Shown here piece after piece: positions 62,162-64,000 of a DNA stretch of 64,000 bases (position 1 is the first letter of the stretch; every line of letters starts with the position of its first letter). The stretch spans positions 22,905,759-22,969,758 of the forward strand of contig CAIIXF020000009.1 of assembly GCA_903813345.2 (NCBI GenBank). Direction: 5' to 3'. The notes under the pieces were generated by a model that saw only the letters and a program-made list of their open reading frames with translations, searched no databases and was not told the origin of the DNA. This DNA comes from Owenia fusiformis. Taxonomy: Eukaryota; Annelida; Polychaeta; Sabellida; Oweniidae. Made by a program: the position numbers and the translations under genes.

Positions 62162-62640
62162 TCCTCCCAATATTGCCCTTCGTGCTCATCCCTGTATATC
62201 TCTGAATCAAAATGCTGAGTGTGCAATTTTTATGGTTTGTGTTTTATCTGTGATTTGCATATACTGTACTTGATTATAACAGTATTTTGCTATGTTAAGG
62301 CTAATTGTACTGTATGTGTCATTTTAAGCATTGTATTATCTTTGAATCTTGTGCTTATATGTAACTTTATTTGAGTGTAATTCTTTTAACTAGATGGTGA
62401 CAATGAAAAGTTTAATTCCAGACGCCAGATTCCAGACCTTTTCACTTTTAAACTGACTAAAATTTTGATATTAAGCTTTGACATTTGATTAAACTCATGA
62501 CTTATAATTGACAAAAACAAGGACAACTTCTCTGGTGGTAAAAGTAAGAAAAATAGTATTACCAGAACAACGGCAACGCCAAAGCGTAGCGAATCCCATC
62601 AAACAGAAATGGCTGGCATTTTTACTAACGAAATATATAG
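62162..62640. other. Spacer
   Basis: AT-rich, nothing recognisable except a lead-in (aacggcaacgccaaagcgta) to the next repeat. Confidence 0.4.
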
Positions 62641-63175
62641 CAAATATCGTAAAACAACACACCAGAAAGGCCACCATTTTCAAAATGGTTGCTCACTAGC
62701 CAAGTTGTCATCAGAAGAAATAATATGCTTTTAAGTAGCCACCTATAAATGTTTTGAAAAATCGCATACATGTACTTGTAAAATAACACACATAAAAATG
62801 GTGGCCATTTTTCAAAATGGCCGACTACTCCCCAAAGTTTTATTAGACAATGTGCCATGCTTAAAGTATTCACATATCAAGTATGAACAAAATCGTTCCA
62901 CTACTTTTGAGTTATAGTAAAACATGTAAAAATGACAGCCATTTTTTAAAATGGCCGCCTACTATCGGAAGTGTAATGAGACAGTGTGCAAGGCTCATGA
63001 GTATTCACATATCAAATATGAACAAAATTGCTTCACTACTTTTCAAGTTATAGTAAAAAAAACGTAAAAATGGTAGCCATTTTTCAAAATGGCCGCCTAC
63101 TACCCAAAGTGTCATTAGACAGTGTGCTATGCTTATAGTATTCACATATAAAATATGAAACCTACCAAATACAAG
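62640..63175. repeat. ~155-bp tandem repeat with AAAATGGCCGCC cores, 3-4 units
   Basis: Each unit has a gccatttttcaaaatggccg palindrome, then actac, a tgtcattagacagtgtgc-type segment, ttcacatatcaaatatgaac and ttcactacttttgagttata. The palindromic core would fold as a hairpin. Confidence 0.88.
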
Positions 63176-64000
63176 GGGCGATCCATATATTCTGATAAAA
63201 ATGCTCTCATCTTGTGATTTTTTCACATATCCCTCTCATTTTTTCAGAAAATGTAGATTATGTAATTACACATACAATGCTAAAATATTATAGCTATATC
63301 TTAAACTTTCAATGAGATAAGGCTGCCATGGTAACCTGTATTAAGGGTAGGCAGGTCAATTTAATTATAACATATAAATATCAAAATAACTTGTTATTTT
63401 AATTATTTTAAAGCATGCGGAAATCATGCATTTTTTCTAAAAAAGTTTGGTATTGTTACTCGTTGTTTGTTGCTAAACAAATGTTTATATGTGCTCACTA
63501 TAACATCACAACAAATCACAATAGCATTGTAGGACAGAATGGCCCAATTGACACTACATGTTATGAGACACACCAAAAATCAAATTGTCAGATTAGGTTA
63601 ATGTGGCTGATGCAGAGTGTCACATTAACGGATACATTAAGGAATACCATTAGATTTGATTTTCTTTCAAGAATAAGTTAGAGGACACTGTCAGAGACAT
63701 ACATGGACTCATAAAGTGCATGGGCAAGGTGTTATATCTGCATAAAGAATATATAGGTAGTATTGTAAAGAGGAAAGCATGGTCACCGTTGAAGATCATC
63801 CGCAATCTGATTGCAAGAAGAGCTTGCGAACAGAGAATAACACTACGATAAATTGAGATGTTACTTATGAAAAGATAGCTATCCCACTGTATAAATTATC
63901 AAACAAGGGCAACAGGGGTATGGAACAGATAAATGAATAGTTGACAATGACTGGAAGATGCGTTTGATCTGCTTAAAATAGGTACCGAGGAATGATTAAA
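63176..64000. other. Right-edge spacer
   Basis: An 88-codon frame (63415-63681) is open but unrecognised and Cys/Ile-rich. I see no supported gene or repeat. Confidence 0.4.

Noticed and set aside
63415-63681. 88-codon frame at the right edge
   Set aside because: No recognisable domain, no splice context, AT-rich background makes such frames expected.

Overview
The window is genomic DNA from a multicellular animal. Its genes are split by GT-AG introns, are AT-rich, and match bilaterian families at conserved exon phases. Many short inverted-repeat transposons, minisatellites and tRNA-derived repeats crowd the introns and spacers. The style fits a marine invertebrate, but the phylum cannot be fixed from the sequence alone.

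Layout, left to right. (1) 1803-14781 (+): a six-exon GRB2/Drk adaptor (SH3-SH2-SH3, 244 aa). (2) 23173-28705 (+): a second, diverged GRB2-like adaptor (236 aa) in head-to-tail tandem, sharing the first three intron positions and phases. (3) 32759-41190 (-): a five-exon NOL12 (Rrp17-type nucleolar protein) gene of 216 aa. (4) 47442-51301 (+): a three-exon PPM1K-like mitochondrial PP2C phosphatase of 391 aa. (5) 57424-57677 (-): the last coding exon of a small hydrophobic-hairpin membrane protein, perhaps promethin/LDAF1-like. (6) 59759-61261 (+): an intronless galactose-3-O-sulfotransferase-like type II Golgi enzyme of 500 aa. The exon models were assembled by eye. For genes 1-4 all reading-frame phases close and the termini match the families.

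The genes do not form a pathway. GRB2 proteins couple receptor tyrosine kinases to Ras, NOL12 acts in rRNA maturation, PPM1K acts on branched-chain ketoacid dehydrogenase, and Gal3ST sulfates galactose on glycans. The functional story is the tandem GRB2 pair: copy A keeps a textbook ligand pocket and copy B has a remodelled phosphotyrosine loop and N-SH3.

The non-coding part is a dense record of mobile DNA. It holds a foldback element with a minisatellite core and a transposon inserted in one arm (2148-3522), with the same 57-bp minisatellite family recurring at 43914-44290 beside a 154-bp-arm hairpin. It also holds a four-copy MITE family with 8-9 bp target duplications, three TA-flanked pogo/Tigger-like MITEs, a 1.3-kb element inserted in a tRNA-derived repeat that itself has inverted ends, and minisatellites with 15, 20, 22, 27, 28, 33, 38, 51 and 57 bp units. 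The 33-bp array at 27188-27320 is built from an exon end plus its splice donor. No CRISPR, rRNA or genuine tRNA gene was seen.
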